Shown: positions 1-6,721 of the stretch, one piece after another
How the letters are laid out: each line of letters begins with the position of its first letter
Numbering within the stretch: position 1 is the first letter of the stretch
Source: an uncultured Eubacteriales bacterium
Lineage (GTDB): Bacteria > Bacillota > Clostridia > Oscillospirales > Acutalibacteraceae
DNA length: 32,313 nucleotides
Reading direction: 5' to 3'
Assembly (NCBI GenBank): GCA_934511365.1
Contig: CAKSWC010000019.1
Span: 1 to 32,313 of the forward strand
Program-made: the position numbers and the translations under genes
The notes under the pieces: model-generated
Told to the model about the DNA's origin: nothing
Databases searched by the model: none
Seen by the model: the letters and a program-made list of their open reading frames with translations, nothing else

Positions 1-32
1 GCAGCTCGTTACAACCACTTCGATACGCTTCC
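1..32 (-). tRNA. tRNA-Ser, 5' part only (cut by window edge)
   Basis: Read on the minus strand from 32, the sequence begins GGAAGCG (acceptor arm), then TA, then a serine-type D arm (TCGAAGTGGTTGTAACGA) and the start of the anticodon stem (GCTGC), where the window stops. The pattern resembles clostridial tRNA-Ser with a CGA or similar anticodon, but the anticodon lies outside the window and cannot be read. It would be transcribed from the promoter at 151-179. Confidence 0.55.
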
Positions 33-108
33 ATGTATAAATATTCACTTTTGGGGACTAATCACATGATTTCGAGTGCTGCACCTTCGACCACTCGGAC
101 AACTCTCC
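33..108 (-). pseudogene. Truncated tRNA-Ser(CGA)-like sequence
   Basis: On the minus strand from 108 the sequence matches the 5' half of a tRNA-Ser: acceptor GGAGAGT, D arm TCCGAGTGGTCGAAGG, and anticodon loop CTCGAAA with CGA at 74-72. The 3' half does not fit. The anticodon stem (81-77 against 69-65) has two central mismatches. Only 32 bases remain before the next tRNA-like start at 32. There is no GTTCGA T-loop and no 3' strand complementary to GGAGAGT. I infer a decayed or recombined tRNA copy, not a working tRNA. Confidence 0.5.
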
Positions 109-150
109 AAATATAGGCGGCAAATTGCTCCGCCTTTTTGTTACCGATAA

Positions 151-179
151 ATTCTAGCAGATATGCACCGTTTTGTCAA
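151..179 (-). promoter_or_regulatory. Sigma-A promoter for the tRNA-Ser sequences
   Basis: On the minus strand TTGACA (179-174) is separated by 17 bases from TAGAAT (156-151). The predicted start lies about 40 bases before the tRNA-like sequence. A GGCGG/CCGCC hairpin lies in the leader at about 117-135. Confidence 0.7.
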
Positions 180-232
180 GGTTAAATCTATAATTTATCG
201 GCCAAACAGGAAAATTTTGAATGCTTCAAAAA

Positions 233-913
233 TCAAAGGCTTTCATTCGATATCAGGCCGGAATTTTTGGCTGTCTCAATAGCTTTATTCAGCCGGTCGC
301 TCTCTGTTTTGTCGGAATAAAAACTAAGTTCTTCGCCCGTTTTCGGGTGGAAAAAACCAATTTTGCACGAAAAAAGCGCCATAACCTTTTCACTGTCTCT
401 TGCGCCGTACCGCCTGTCACCAAAAAGCGGACAGCCGCGGGAGGAAAACTGAACGCGGATTTGGTGAGTCCTCCCGGTGTGGAGCCTGACTTTAACAAGT
501 GAACACGCCTCCGCGCCCTCCTCGCTCAAAATCGTTTCATATTCACACACAGCCTTTCTGACGCCCTTTCGCTCGCGCTTAACAACATAGACCTTGTTTT
601 TCTTTGAATCTTTGAAAAGCAGGTCCTCAAGAACCGCGCTTTTTTCCTCCGGTACACCGTGAAGAAGCGCAAAATACTCCTTGTTAAGTTTCCTTTCGGC
701 CGCCTGGCGTGAAAGCGACGCAGCGGCAGCATTTGTTTTTCCGAACACCATTACTCCGCCCACCTCACGGTCAAGGCGATGAACGGGATAAATATCACCG
801 CTCGTATGCTTTGCAAGGAGCGTTATCAAACTGTCAGAGCCGTCGCCTTGCGAGAGCGTTCCGACCGGCTTTATGCAGACTATAACGTCCGCGTCCTCAA
901 AAAGAATTTCCAT
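233..913 (-). CDS. RluA-family pseudouridine synthase
   Basis: A 226-residue enzyme of the RluA/RluD family, which isomerises uridine to pseudouridine in rRNA or tRNA. The family signature HRLDREVGG carries the catalytic Asp near residue 46, and the second conserved block RTHQIRVQ is present in the C-terminal half. There is no N-terminal S4 RNA-binding domain, so this is the short single-domain form and its RNA target cannot be assigned. I chose the ATG at 913 because AAAGG lies 7 bases upstream; a TTG at 928 is in frame but has no ribosome-binding site. It follows rny on the same strand, but a strong hairpin-plus-T-run terminator sits just upstream, so expression needs read-through or its own promoter. 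Confidence 0.9.
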   Translation of the reverse strand: MEILFEDADVIVCIKPVGTLSQGDGSDSLITLLAKHTSGDIYPVHRLDREVGGVMVFGKTNAAAASLSRQAAERKLNKEYFALLHGVPEEKSAVLEDLLFKDSKKNKVYVVKRERKGVRKAVCEYETILSEEGAEACSLVKVRLHTGRTHQIRVQFSSRGCPLFGDRRYGARDSEKVMALFSCKIGFFHPKTGEELSFYSDKTESDRLNKAIETAKNSGLISNESL

Positions 914-926
914 TGCTTGACCTTTC

Positions 927-958
927 AAAAAAGGCCGCCGGAAAACTGCGGCAGCCTT
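927..958 (-). terminator. Rho-independent terminator after rny
   Basis: On the minus strand GGCTGCCG (956-949) pairs with CGGCGGCC (940-933; one T-G pair) and is followed by six Ts (932-927). The Shine-Dalgarno of the next gene (AAAGG) starts only a few bases after the T run. The plus-strand reading also ends in TTTT, so it may work both ways. Confidence 0.85.
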
Positions 959-977
959 TTGTTTGTTGTTTTACGTA

Positions 978-2534
978 TTACTTTGCGTAGTCAACGGCTC
1001 TTGTTTCACGAATCATGTTGATCTTGATCTGACCCGGATATTCAAGCTCGTCTTCAATCTTTTTAACAATTTCTCTTGCGAGCAGAGCCATCTGATCGTC
1101 ACTGATTTTGTCAGGCTTAACAATGATTCTAACCTCGCGTCCGGCCTGGATTGCAAACGCCTTTTCAACGCCCTTGAACGATTCGGAAATTGACTCAAGC
1201 TGTTCAAGACGCTTGATGTAATTCTGAAGATTCTCTCTTCTTGCTCCGGGACGTGCGGCGGAAATTGCGTCCGCAGCCTGAACAAGACAGGCTATTATGC
1301 TCTTAGGCTCAACATCGCCGTGGTGCGCCTGAATGGCATTGACAACAATGTCATTTTCCTTATACTTTTTGGCGTACTCAACGCCAAGCTCAATATGTGA
1401 ACCGTCCTGCTCGTGGTCAACAGCCTTTCCGATATCATGAAGCAGGCCGGCGCGCTTTGCAAGCTTGATGTCTGCGCCGAGCTCCGCAGCCATGAGGCCC
1501 GAAATATAGGAAACCTCAAGCGAATGGTTGAGGACGTTCTGGCCGTAACTTGTGCGGTATTTAAGGCGTCCGAGGAGCTTAACAAGCTCGTTATGAACGC
1601 CGTTGACTCCGGCTTCAACAACGGCTCTCTCTCCTGCCTGACGAATAGTCAGCTCAACCTCACGCTTCGATTTTTCATAAATCTTTTCAATAAGCGCGGG
1701 ATGTATGCGCCCGTCGGCAATGAGCTTTTCAAGGGTTATGCGCGCAATCTCACGCCTGACTGGGTCAAACGAAGAGAGCGTGATGGCCTCCGGTGTGTCA
1801 TCAATGATGAGATCCACTCCGGTGATTGTTTCAAGGGTTCTGATGTTGCGACCCTCGCGGCCGATGATTCTTCCCTTCATTTCATCGTTGGGCAGCGCCA
1901 CAACGGAAACAGTCGCCTCCGATGCGTGGTCGGCAGCGCAGCGTTGAATGGCTGTTGTGATAATCTCTCTTGCAAGAGCATCGGACTCGTCACGGATTTT
2001 TTGTTCATATTCCATGACCTTGACCGCTTTTTCTCTTGTGAGGGTTTCTTCCAATGACTTAAGTAAATATACCTTGGCTTGTTCTTTTGTATAGCCCGAT
2101 ATTTTTTCAAGCATTTCTAACTGACTTCTTTTGATGCTTTCTGCTTCGGCAAGTTGGGTTTCAGACTGCTTGATTTTTTTGTTCAGCAGTTCTTCTTTCT
2201 TTTCAATGGAGTCAACCTTTTTGTCAAGGGTTTCCTCTTTTTGGATAATTCTTCTCTCCTGACGCTGAACCTCGTTTCTTCTGTCGCGCAGTTCACGTTC
2301 GGTTTCAGTGCGGGATTTATGAATTTCGTCCTTTGCTTCAAGAATAGCTTCGCGCTTTTTTGTCTCAGCCTCGCTGACCGCCTGATTTATAATTCTGGTG
2401 GCCTCTTCATTCGCAGAGCCGAGGAGACCTTCAGCGGTCTTTTTTCTGTGAATACCGCCGAGAATAAAGCCGATAATTCCAAATGCGACCGCGCAAACGA
2501 TTGCAACGATCACAGGTATGATCCAATCTCCCAA
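978..2534 (-). CDS. rny: Ribonuclease Y
   Basis: The membrane-anchored endoribonuclease that starts mRNA turnover in Firmicutes. The 518-residue length matches the family norm of about 520. In order it has an N-terminal transmembrane helix (residues 5-27), a long charged coiled coil to about 190, a KH RNA-binding domain with the loop GRIIGREGRN, and an HD phosphohydrolase domain with the metal-binding motif LLHDIGKA. The open frame extends upstream to 2696, but I chose the TTG at 2534. It has AAGGAGG nine bases upstream and gives the family's canonical N terminus, while the extension would run through the leader and its hairpin. The leader has its own promoter (2668-2696) and a terminator-like hairpin (2621-2645). 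Confidence 0.96.
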   Translation of the reverse strand: MGDWIIPVIVAIVCAVAFGIIGFILGGIHRKKTAEGLLGSANEEATRIINQAVSEAETKKREAILEAKDEIHKSRTETERELRDRRNEVQRQERRIIQKEETLDKKVDSIEKKEELLNKKIKQSETQLAEAESIKRSQLEMLEKISGYTKEQAKVYLLKSLEETLTREKAVKVMEYEQKIRDESDALAREIITTAIQRCAADHASEATVSVVALPNDEMKGRIIGREGRNIRTLETITGVDLIIDDTPEAITLSSFDPVRREIARITLEKLIADGRIHPALIEKIYEKSKREVELTIRQAGERAVVEAGVNGVHNELVKLLGRLKYRTSYGQNVLNHSLEVSYISGLMAAELGADIKLAKRAGLLHDIGKAVDHEQDGSHIELGVEYAKKYKENDIVVNAIQAHHGDVEPKSIIACLVQAADAISAARPGARRENLQNYIKRLEQLESISESFKGVEKAFAIQAGREVRIIVKPDKISDDQMALLAREIVKKIEDELEYPGQIKINMIRETRAVDYAK

Positions 2535-2620
2535 AGTAGCAGCACCTCCTTCTTTTAAAAATAATTTTCCACTAAAAACCATCAAAAGAATTGCAGTAAT
2601 GTTACTCGAAGACAGCGTAT

Positions 2621-2645
2621 AAAAAAGTAAAGCATTCCGCTTTAC
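2621..2645 (-). terminator. Terminator-like hairpin inside the rny leader
   Basis: On the minus strand GTAAAGC (2645-2639) and GCTTTAC (2633-2627) form a perfect 7-base-pair stem around GGAAT, followed at once by six Ts (2626-2621). It lies about 90 bases upstream of the rny start and downstream of the predicted promoter, the position of an attenuator. Confidence 0.6.
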
Positions 2646-2667
2646 GTCAGTAACAGCTATCCTTAAT

Positions 2668-2696
2668 ATTTTAAACCAACGAAGCAAAAAAGTCAA
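2668..2696 (-). promoter_or_regulatory. Sigma-A promoter of rny
   Basis: On the minus strand TTGACT (2696-2691), a 17-base spacer, then TAAAAT (2673-2668). The predicted leader is about 125 bases. Confidence 0.7.
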
Positions 2697-2761
2697 GCAA
2701 AAAGAACAATCTAATATTGGAACTGTTTTTGACCAAAAAATTAAAAAATTTAAAATACATA

Positions 2762-2790
2762 TTGTAATAAATTGCAGAATATGTTAAAAT
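2762..2790 (+). promoter_or_regulatory. Promoter of the secreted SGNH hydrolase gene
   Basis: TTGTAA (2762-2767), a 17-base spacer, then TAAAAT (2785-2790), with an extended -10 TG at 2782-2783. GGAGG at 2811-2815 precedes the ATG at 2822. Confidence 0.7.
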
Positions 2791-2821
2791 TACTCTATAA
2801 ATTAATTTTTGGAGGTACAAA

Positions 2822-4246
2822 ATGAAAACAGTAAAAAAATTTTTTGCCGTTATTCTTGCGGTTGTGATGCTTTCAGGCACATTCACCTGCTTTGCGGCAG
2901 AGCTTAACACCGATGCGGTAAACGCTCACTACGGACAGTACAAAAACTATCTTCTTTTGGGAGACAGCGCAGCAAGCGGATTTCGCGACGGAATGACTCA
3001 GTATGACAGGGATTTTATGAACAAATATTACGACTCAACGTATTACCGGGTTCCCGGCTCCTACGGTGATATCATTGCCAACTCGATAATCGAAGATAAG
3101 AGCATGACCGCTTTTGCGGCTCCCGGTTTCAGAACAGTTGAGGTTCGCTACATGCTTGAAGATGAGTTTTCAGCCACTTGTGATGATCCTTATCTTTTCC
3201 ATCCCTCTCAGCTTCATGTTTACGAAAAGTACGGCTATGCACCCGGCGATGAAAGAGTCAGACAGGCATATAAAAACGCCGTTGCAAACGCTGACCTTAT
3301 TTCAATCGGTATCGGCGGAAACGACTGGGGTGCATATATGGGCTGGGTTCTTGAAGATGTTCTTGAAGCCAACAATGCCGCCGATAAATACATAAAAATG
3401 GTTGAGGATTTGTTAAAGAATAAGGTTGACGAAAGCAAAATTGAAAATATTGTTGAAATTGCACGCATTGCAGGTGCGCTTCCCCAGCTGCTTGAGGCTT
3501 TGCCCTCAGCAATCGACAAGGGCTATGGAAGATTTTGCCGTAACTGGGACATTATGATTCAGGACATTTATGACCTTAATCCCGATGTAACACTTATGGT
3601 TGTCGGAATGGGCGACACATCCCGCAAGGGCAGGAACTATGATTACGACGGCTACGTCGGCGAACCTATTGAAGTTAAGAAAAAGAGCGAAATTGAAGTT
3701 GCCGCAACGAGAAAAATTACCGAACTCGTTTTATCTGTCGGCAACAAGCCGATGACTGACGGTGTTGAAAAATTCGGCTATATTTATGTTGATCCCGACG
3801 GAGCAACCTATACCGACTCTCATCCCGATGCAGACGGACAGCTCTTTATTGCTAACAAAATTATTGAAGCTCTTCCCGACAGGGAAATTTCCGCAAAGTT
3901 TACCGATGTAACTCCGGGTCACAAGTATTATAAGGAAGTTGAATATGTCATTAAAAACGGCTATATGTCCGCATCAAGCGACACCACCTTCTCCCCCGAT
4001 GATATTTTGACAAAGGCAGACCTTTCAAAGGCCGTCAATGCAATTACCGGAGACTATAAAATCAGTGACAGCAGCGCTGAGGTTTCAAAAGCTGAATTTG
4101 CTTTAACAATGTTCAAGAATATTAAGCAGCACAGCTTTTTAAATTGGGTAAGGGCCTTTCTCCTTACAGTTCAGAATGTTTTGAGCTTTAACAAGATTTC
4201 AAGAGCCGAAGCGGCACGTTTGATTTATAAATACATAAACGCATAA
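2822..4246 (+). CDS. Secreted SGNH/GDSL hydrolase with S-layer-homology region
   Basis: A 474-residue exported protein with a signal peptide (residues 1-26: basic start, hydrophobic core, cleavage near CFAA). The SGNH-hydrolase blocks follow in order: GDSA with the likely nucleophile Ser49, GIGGND with Asn167, and DSHPDADG with His334. The last resembles the HPNAAG block of SEST-like lipases, which use a Ser-His dyad. Residues about 358-410 form an S-layer-homology (SLH) repeat (FTDV...YIKNGYM...FSPDDILTKADL). A weaker SLH-like stretch runs to the end (RAEAARLIYKYI). SLH modules bind secondary wall polymers, so the enzyme is probably held on the cell wall. The substrate (acyl ester, possibly of a polysaccharide) is unknown. 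It is monocistronic, with its own promoter and terminator. Confidence 0.85.
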   Translation: MKTVKKFFAVILAVVMLSGTFTCFAAELNTDAVNAHYGQYKNYLLLGDSAASGFRDGMTQYDRDFMNKYYDSTYYRVPGSYGDIIANSIIEDKSMTAFAAPGFRTVEVRYMLEDEFSATCDDPYLFHPSQLHVYEKYGYAPGDERVRQAYKNAVANADLISIGIGGNDWGAYMGWVLEDVLEANNAADKYIKMVEDLLKNKVDESKIENIVEIARIAGALPQLLEALPSAIDKGYGRFCRNWDIMIQDIYDLNPDVTLMVVGMGDTSRKGRNYDYDGYVGEPIEVKKKSEIEVAATRKITELVLSVGNKPMTDGVEKFGYIYVDPDGATYTDSHPDADGQLFIANKIIEALPDREISAKFTDVTPGHKYYKEVEYVIKNGYMSASSDTTFSPDDILTKADLSKAVNAITGDYKISDSSAEVSKAEFALTMFKNIKQHSFLNWVRAFLLTVQNVLSFNKISRAEAARLIYKYINA

Positions 4247-4254
4247 ATTAAGAG

Positions 4255-4285
4255 TGGGCTGTCTCGTAAAAAACGAGACAGCCCA
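4255..4285. terminator. Perfect 12-bp hairpin, possible bidirectional terminator
   Basis: TGGGCTGTCTCG (4255-4266) pairs with CGAGACAGCCCA (4274-4285) around TAAAAAA, just after the SGNH gene stop. The T tract after it is weak on the plus strand. It may equally be the edge of a repeat element. Confidence 0.55.
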
Positions 4286-4300
4286 TTAAGTTTATGAACC

Positions 4301-4326
4301 CCCCTGAATCGACAGGGGCTTTTTTT
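4301..4326 (+). terminator. Rho-independent terminator
   Basis: CCCCTG (4301-4306) and CAGGGG (4313-4318) flank a 6-base loop, followed by C and a T7 run. It ends plus-strand transcription from the SGNH hydrolase gene. Confidence 0.75.
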
Positions 4327-4581
4327 GTTGCGCATAACTCTTTAATGCAGTGGTTAAGCCATATGTTCTGCCTATTATTATTTGCTTTTGTCTCGTTCCG
4401 TGGCAGTGTACCTGTCAATCGCCACAAAAGTACCTGCGGCAGAGCAAGCAACCATAAATTCAGAGCATGAGGTTAAACTGCCAACAAACAAAAAGGGCTG
4501 TAAAAGAACGCACCCTGCGGAACAAAACGTCAGTAACAGCAAAGCAGGAAAAACACGATTAAACATCCGCAGATAAAGAAG
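4327..4581. other. Gap without an accepted gene
   Basis: There is no convincing gene between 4247 and 4630. Open frames exist on both strands. The most protein-like is on the minus strand (4378-4599, TTG start), with a hydrophobic stretch FPALLLLTFCSAGC. It has only a weak ribosome-binding site, no promoter, and lies just beyond the terminator of the upstream minus-strand gene. Overlapping open frames bounded by hairpins suggest a non-coding or repeat-derived segment. Confidence 0.4.
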
Positions 4582-4616
4582 AATGCCGAGCAGCTTCAAG
4601 TCACCTGCCCGGCATT
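4582..4616 (-). terminator. Hairpin terminator after the 620-residue secreted protein
   Basis: AATGCCGAGCAG (4582-4593) and CTGCCCGGCATT (4605-4616) form a 12-base-pair stem with one G-T pair and an 11-base loop, 14 bases past the stop of the minus-strand gene. The tail is T-rich but interrupted. Confidence 0.6.
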
Positions 4617-4630
4617 TCGCTATTCAGAAT

Positions 4631-6493
4631 TTAATCCTCAAACCAGTTCTCTTCGTCCGGCTTTTCATCATTAGAGTTTTCCTCATCCAGTTTTTCATCA
4701 CCGGAACAGATTTTTTCAAGCGTTTTTTTGCGCTTTGTCCAAATGTATCCACCAAGACCGCCGAGAGCAATGATTCCCGTTGGAGCAACCGCAACCTCAG
4801 GATTCTCCTTAATGGTCTGAACCGTTTTTTGAACAAACGAAACGCTTTGCTGCTTCTGCTGAGAAGCAAACTTTTCAATCGCGCTTGAGGCCTGCTCGGC
4901 GTTTTTATAGGTTTCGCTCATAAGCTCGGCAAGATAGCCGAAATCAACGCCGTCAGAAGATTTTTTCGGGCTTGAGTCATAGCCGCCGGACGTTGTGCTT
5001 TCGGTCGCATAGGTTGTCAAAACGCCGTCATTGGCACCGACTGCAGCAGTTGTGAGGGCGGAGTCAATCTGAGACATAACGCCGCCGACAATGGAGTTGG
5101 CCTTCTCGTTATCAACGGGTATAACCCCGTCAATCATTTTTTGAACCTCACCGGTGAGACTGCCCTGAGTGGTGTCCGAAGCGCCGGAAGAGGCAGCTTT
5201 TCTGACAATTCTGAACTTGTAAAGAATAGTCTCCGGTGCGATGCCCGGCTCCTCATAAACAACCTTGAGGTTAATCACCTCGTTGTTTTTGGAGATATCG
5301 GGAACATATGCGGCGGTCTGACTCGGACTCATCTCTTTTTCGCCGAGATATATTTTAAGATAGGAATCGTTTCCGCCAACCTGAGAGGCAAGGGCAAACG
5401 GAGTGAACCAGATTTTTTGGCAGTCGTTTGCAATATAAAGATCATAGCTGAAAATATCGCTGTAGAACTGTTCGTCAAGAGGGAATCTTCCGCATTCACA
5501 GGCGGCTTTGAACAGCGTTTCGCATGAATCGTCAATCGAATAATCAACGCCGGAATCATCAAGCATTGTTTGAAGAATAAGAGACTGAACGCTGTTTTTC
5601 TCCTCGCTTCTGTCTGCAACAACAAGCTTCACGGGGTCGATTTTAACATTATAAACCTTGCCGAGAATTGAGGAAAAATAGGCATAGTCAACATATTCCT
5701 TTTCCGCCTCGGTCAAAGCGGCATATGACTCAAGCGGAACCTCATAGTTATTTGACTTTGCGGTAATAACCTTGGCCCAATGAAAAATTTCATCGTTACC
5801 CGGATTGCTGCTTACCGGAATTGAATCGAACTGAGAGATATATGTTCTGACGCTGTTGACGGCAAAGCCGGAGAGGGTGTCAACCCCGGAAGGCAGGAAG
5901 GTGCCGGTCAGCGTGGCAAGAATTTCACAAATCGCGTTGTCGAGCGTAATGCCCTGAGGCAGAGTAATCTTTTTCTGATAAAGGGTATAGACCGCGTCAT
6001 ACTTCATGGCGGCATAAACAACGGCAATTTTCATTTCATCCTCGGCGGTTTCAAGCGGAGGAATCGTGATACCCTTGCTTCTTATGTAACTTTTCATGGT
6101 ATCGCTGTCCCCGGTCATTCCGAGGGCGGTAACCATGTAATACATGACGGTAACAACATCGCCGTATGCTTTTGAAACGGTTTTTTCGTTGATGAGGTTG
6201 AGGACTGAGTAGTTGTTGACCTCGGTCACAAACTCGCTGAAAGTGTGGCTATAGGGATAGGAATCCTTTGGAACAAGGCGAGCAGTGGTAATCGCCGAGG
6301 CACTGTCGCGGACAACGACATTGTCAAGCCACGCCTTGCTGTATACCGGAGAAGCCGAACGCGGATGTCCGGGAAGAACCTGCAGCTTTCCGCTGTTCGC
6401 CGTAACGGAAGCCGAAGCGCAAAACGGCGCGCAGACAAGACCTGCCGTAATGAGCAGGACGAGCAGGAACGAGCAAAGCCTTTTTATTTTCAA
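4631..6493 (-). CDS. Secreted, C-terminally membrane-anchored protein of unknown function
   Basis: I do not recognise this 620-residue protein. It has a clear signal peptide (KIKRLC, then a leucine-rich core ending near CASA) and a long extracellular part with no catalytic motif I can identify. Around residues 365-450 there is a beta-rich stretch (KIWFTPFALASQV...VVYEEPG...YKFRIVRKA) that could be a cadherin-like sandwich. A Ser/Thr/Gly-rich linker follows, then a C-terminal transmembrane helix (VAVAPTGIIALGGLGGYIW) with a TKRKK stop-transfer and a very acidic cytoplasmic tail with two DEKxDEEN repeats. Start choice: GAAGG lies 8 bases before the TTG at 6493 but only 2 before the ATG at 6499, so TTG is preferred. 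It has its own promoter and terminator. Confidence 0.75.
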   Translation of the reverse strand: MKIKRLCSFLLVLLITAGLVCAPFCASASVTANSGKLQVLPGHPRSASPVYSKAWLDNVVVRDSASAITTARLVPKDSYPYSHTFSEFVTEVNNYSVLNLINEKTVSKAYGDVVTVMYYMVTALGMTGDSDTMKSYIRSKGITIPPLETAEDEMKIAVVYAAMKYDAVYTLYQKKITLPQGITLDNAICEILATLTGTFLPSGVDTLSGFAVNSVRTYISQFDSIPVSSNPGNDEIFHWAKVITAKSNNYEVPLESYAALTEAEKEYVDYAYFSSILGKVYNVKIDPVKLVVADRSEEKNSVQSLILQTMLDDSGVDYSIDDSCETLFKAACECGRFPLDEQFYSDIFSYDLYIANDCQKIWFTPFALASQVGGNDSYLKIYLGEKEMSPSQTAAYVPDISKNNEVINLKVVYEEPGIAPETILYKFRIVRKAASSGASDTTQGSLTGEVQKMIDGVIPVDNEKANSIVGGVMSQIDSALTTAAVGANDGVLTTYATESTTSGGYDSSPKKSSDGVDFGYLAELMSETYKNAEQASSAIEKFASQQKQQSVSFVQKTVQTIKENPEVAVAPTGIIALGGLGGYIWTKRKKTLEKICSGDEKLDEENSNDEKPDEENWFED

Positions 6494-6593
6494 GAGCATT
6501 ACCTTCTTTCGCTTTTCTTGAATCCCCGGCAAAAAAGAGAAAAGAGCGCCGGAACAAAACTCGGATTATTATCACATACTTATACACTTTGTT

Positions 6594-6622
6594 ATAATAC
6601 AACCTTTTTGCCCCAAAGTCAA
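6594..6622 (-). promoter_or_regulatory. Sigma-A promoter of the secreted anchored protein
   Basis: On the minus strand TTGACT (6622-6617), a 17-base spacer, then TATTAT (6599-6594). The leader is about 90 bases. Confidence 0.7.
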
Positions 6623-6679
6623 CCAAAGAGGAAAAAATTTAAATATATTTCATGCTTTTCCGGCCGAAAAGGAAAAGAA

Positions 6680-6702
6680 CGGCCGCCCGCAACGGACGGC
6701 CG
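6680..6702 (-). terminator. Terminator after the M28 peptidase gene
   Basis: On the minus strand CGGCCGTCC (6702-6694) pairs with GGGCGGCCG (6688-6680; one T-G pair), followed by TTCTTTTCC. It separates the peptidase gene from the next promoter. Confidence 0.7.
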
Positions 6703-6721
6703 ATGAAAAAGCGGCAACTGA

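Noticed and set aside
1413..2057. 214-residue plus-strand frame antisense to rny
   Set aside because: RNase Y KH and HD domains are unmistakable on the other strand, and no start signal is seen for the antisense frame.
4378..4599. 73-residue minus-strand frame with a lipobox-like FCSAGC
   Set aside because: It has a TTG start with a weak ribosome-binding site inside a terminator hairpin, no promoter, and alternative open frames on both strands. Described as a gap instead.
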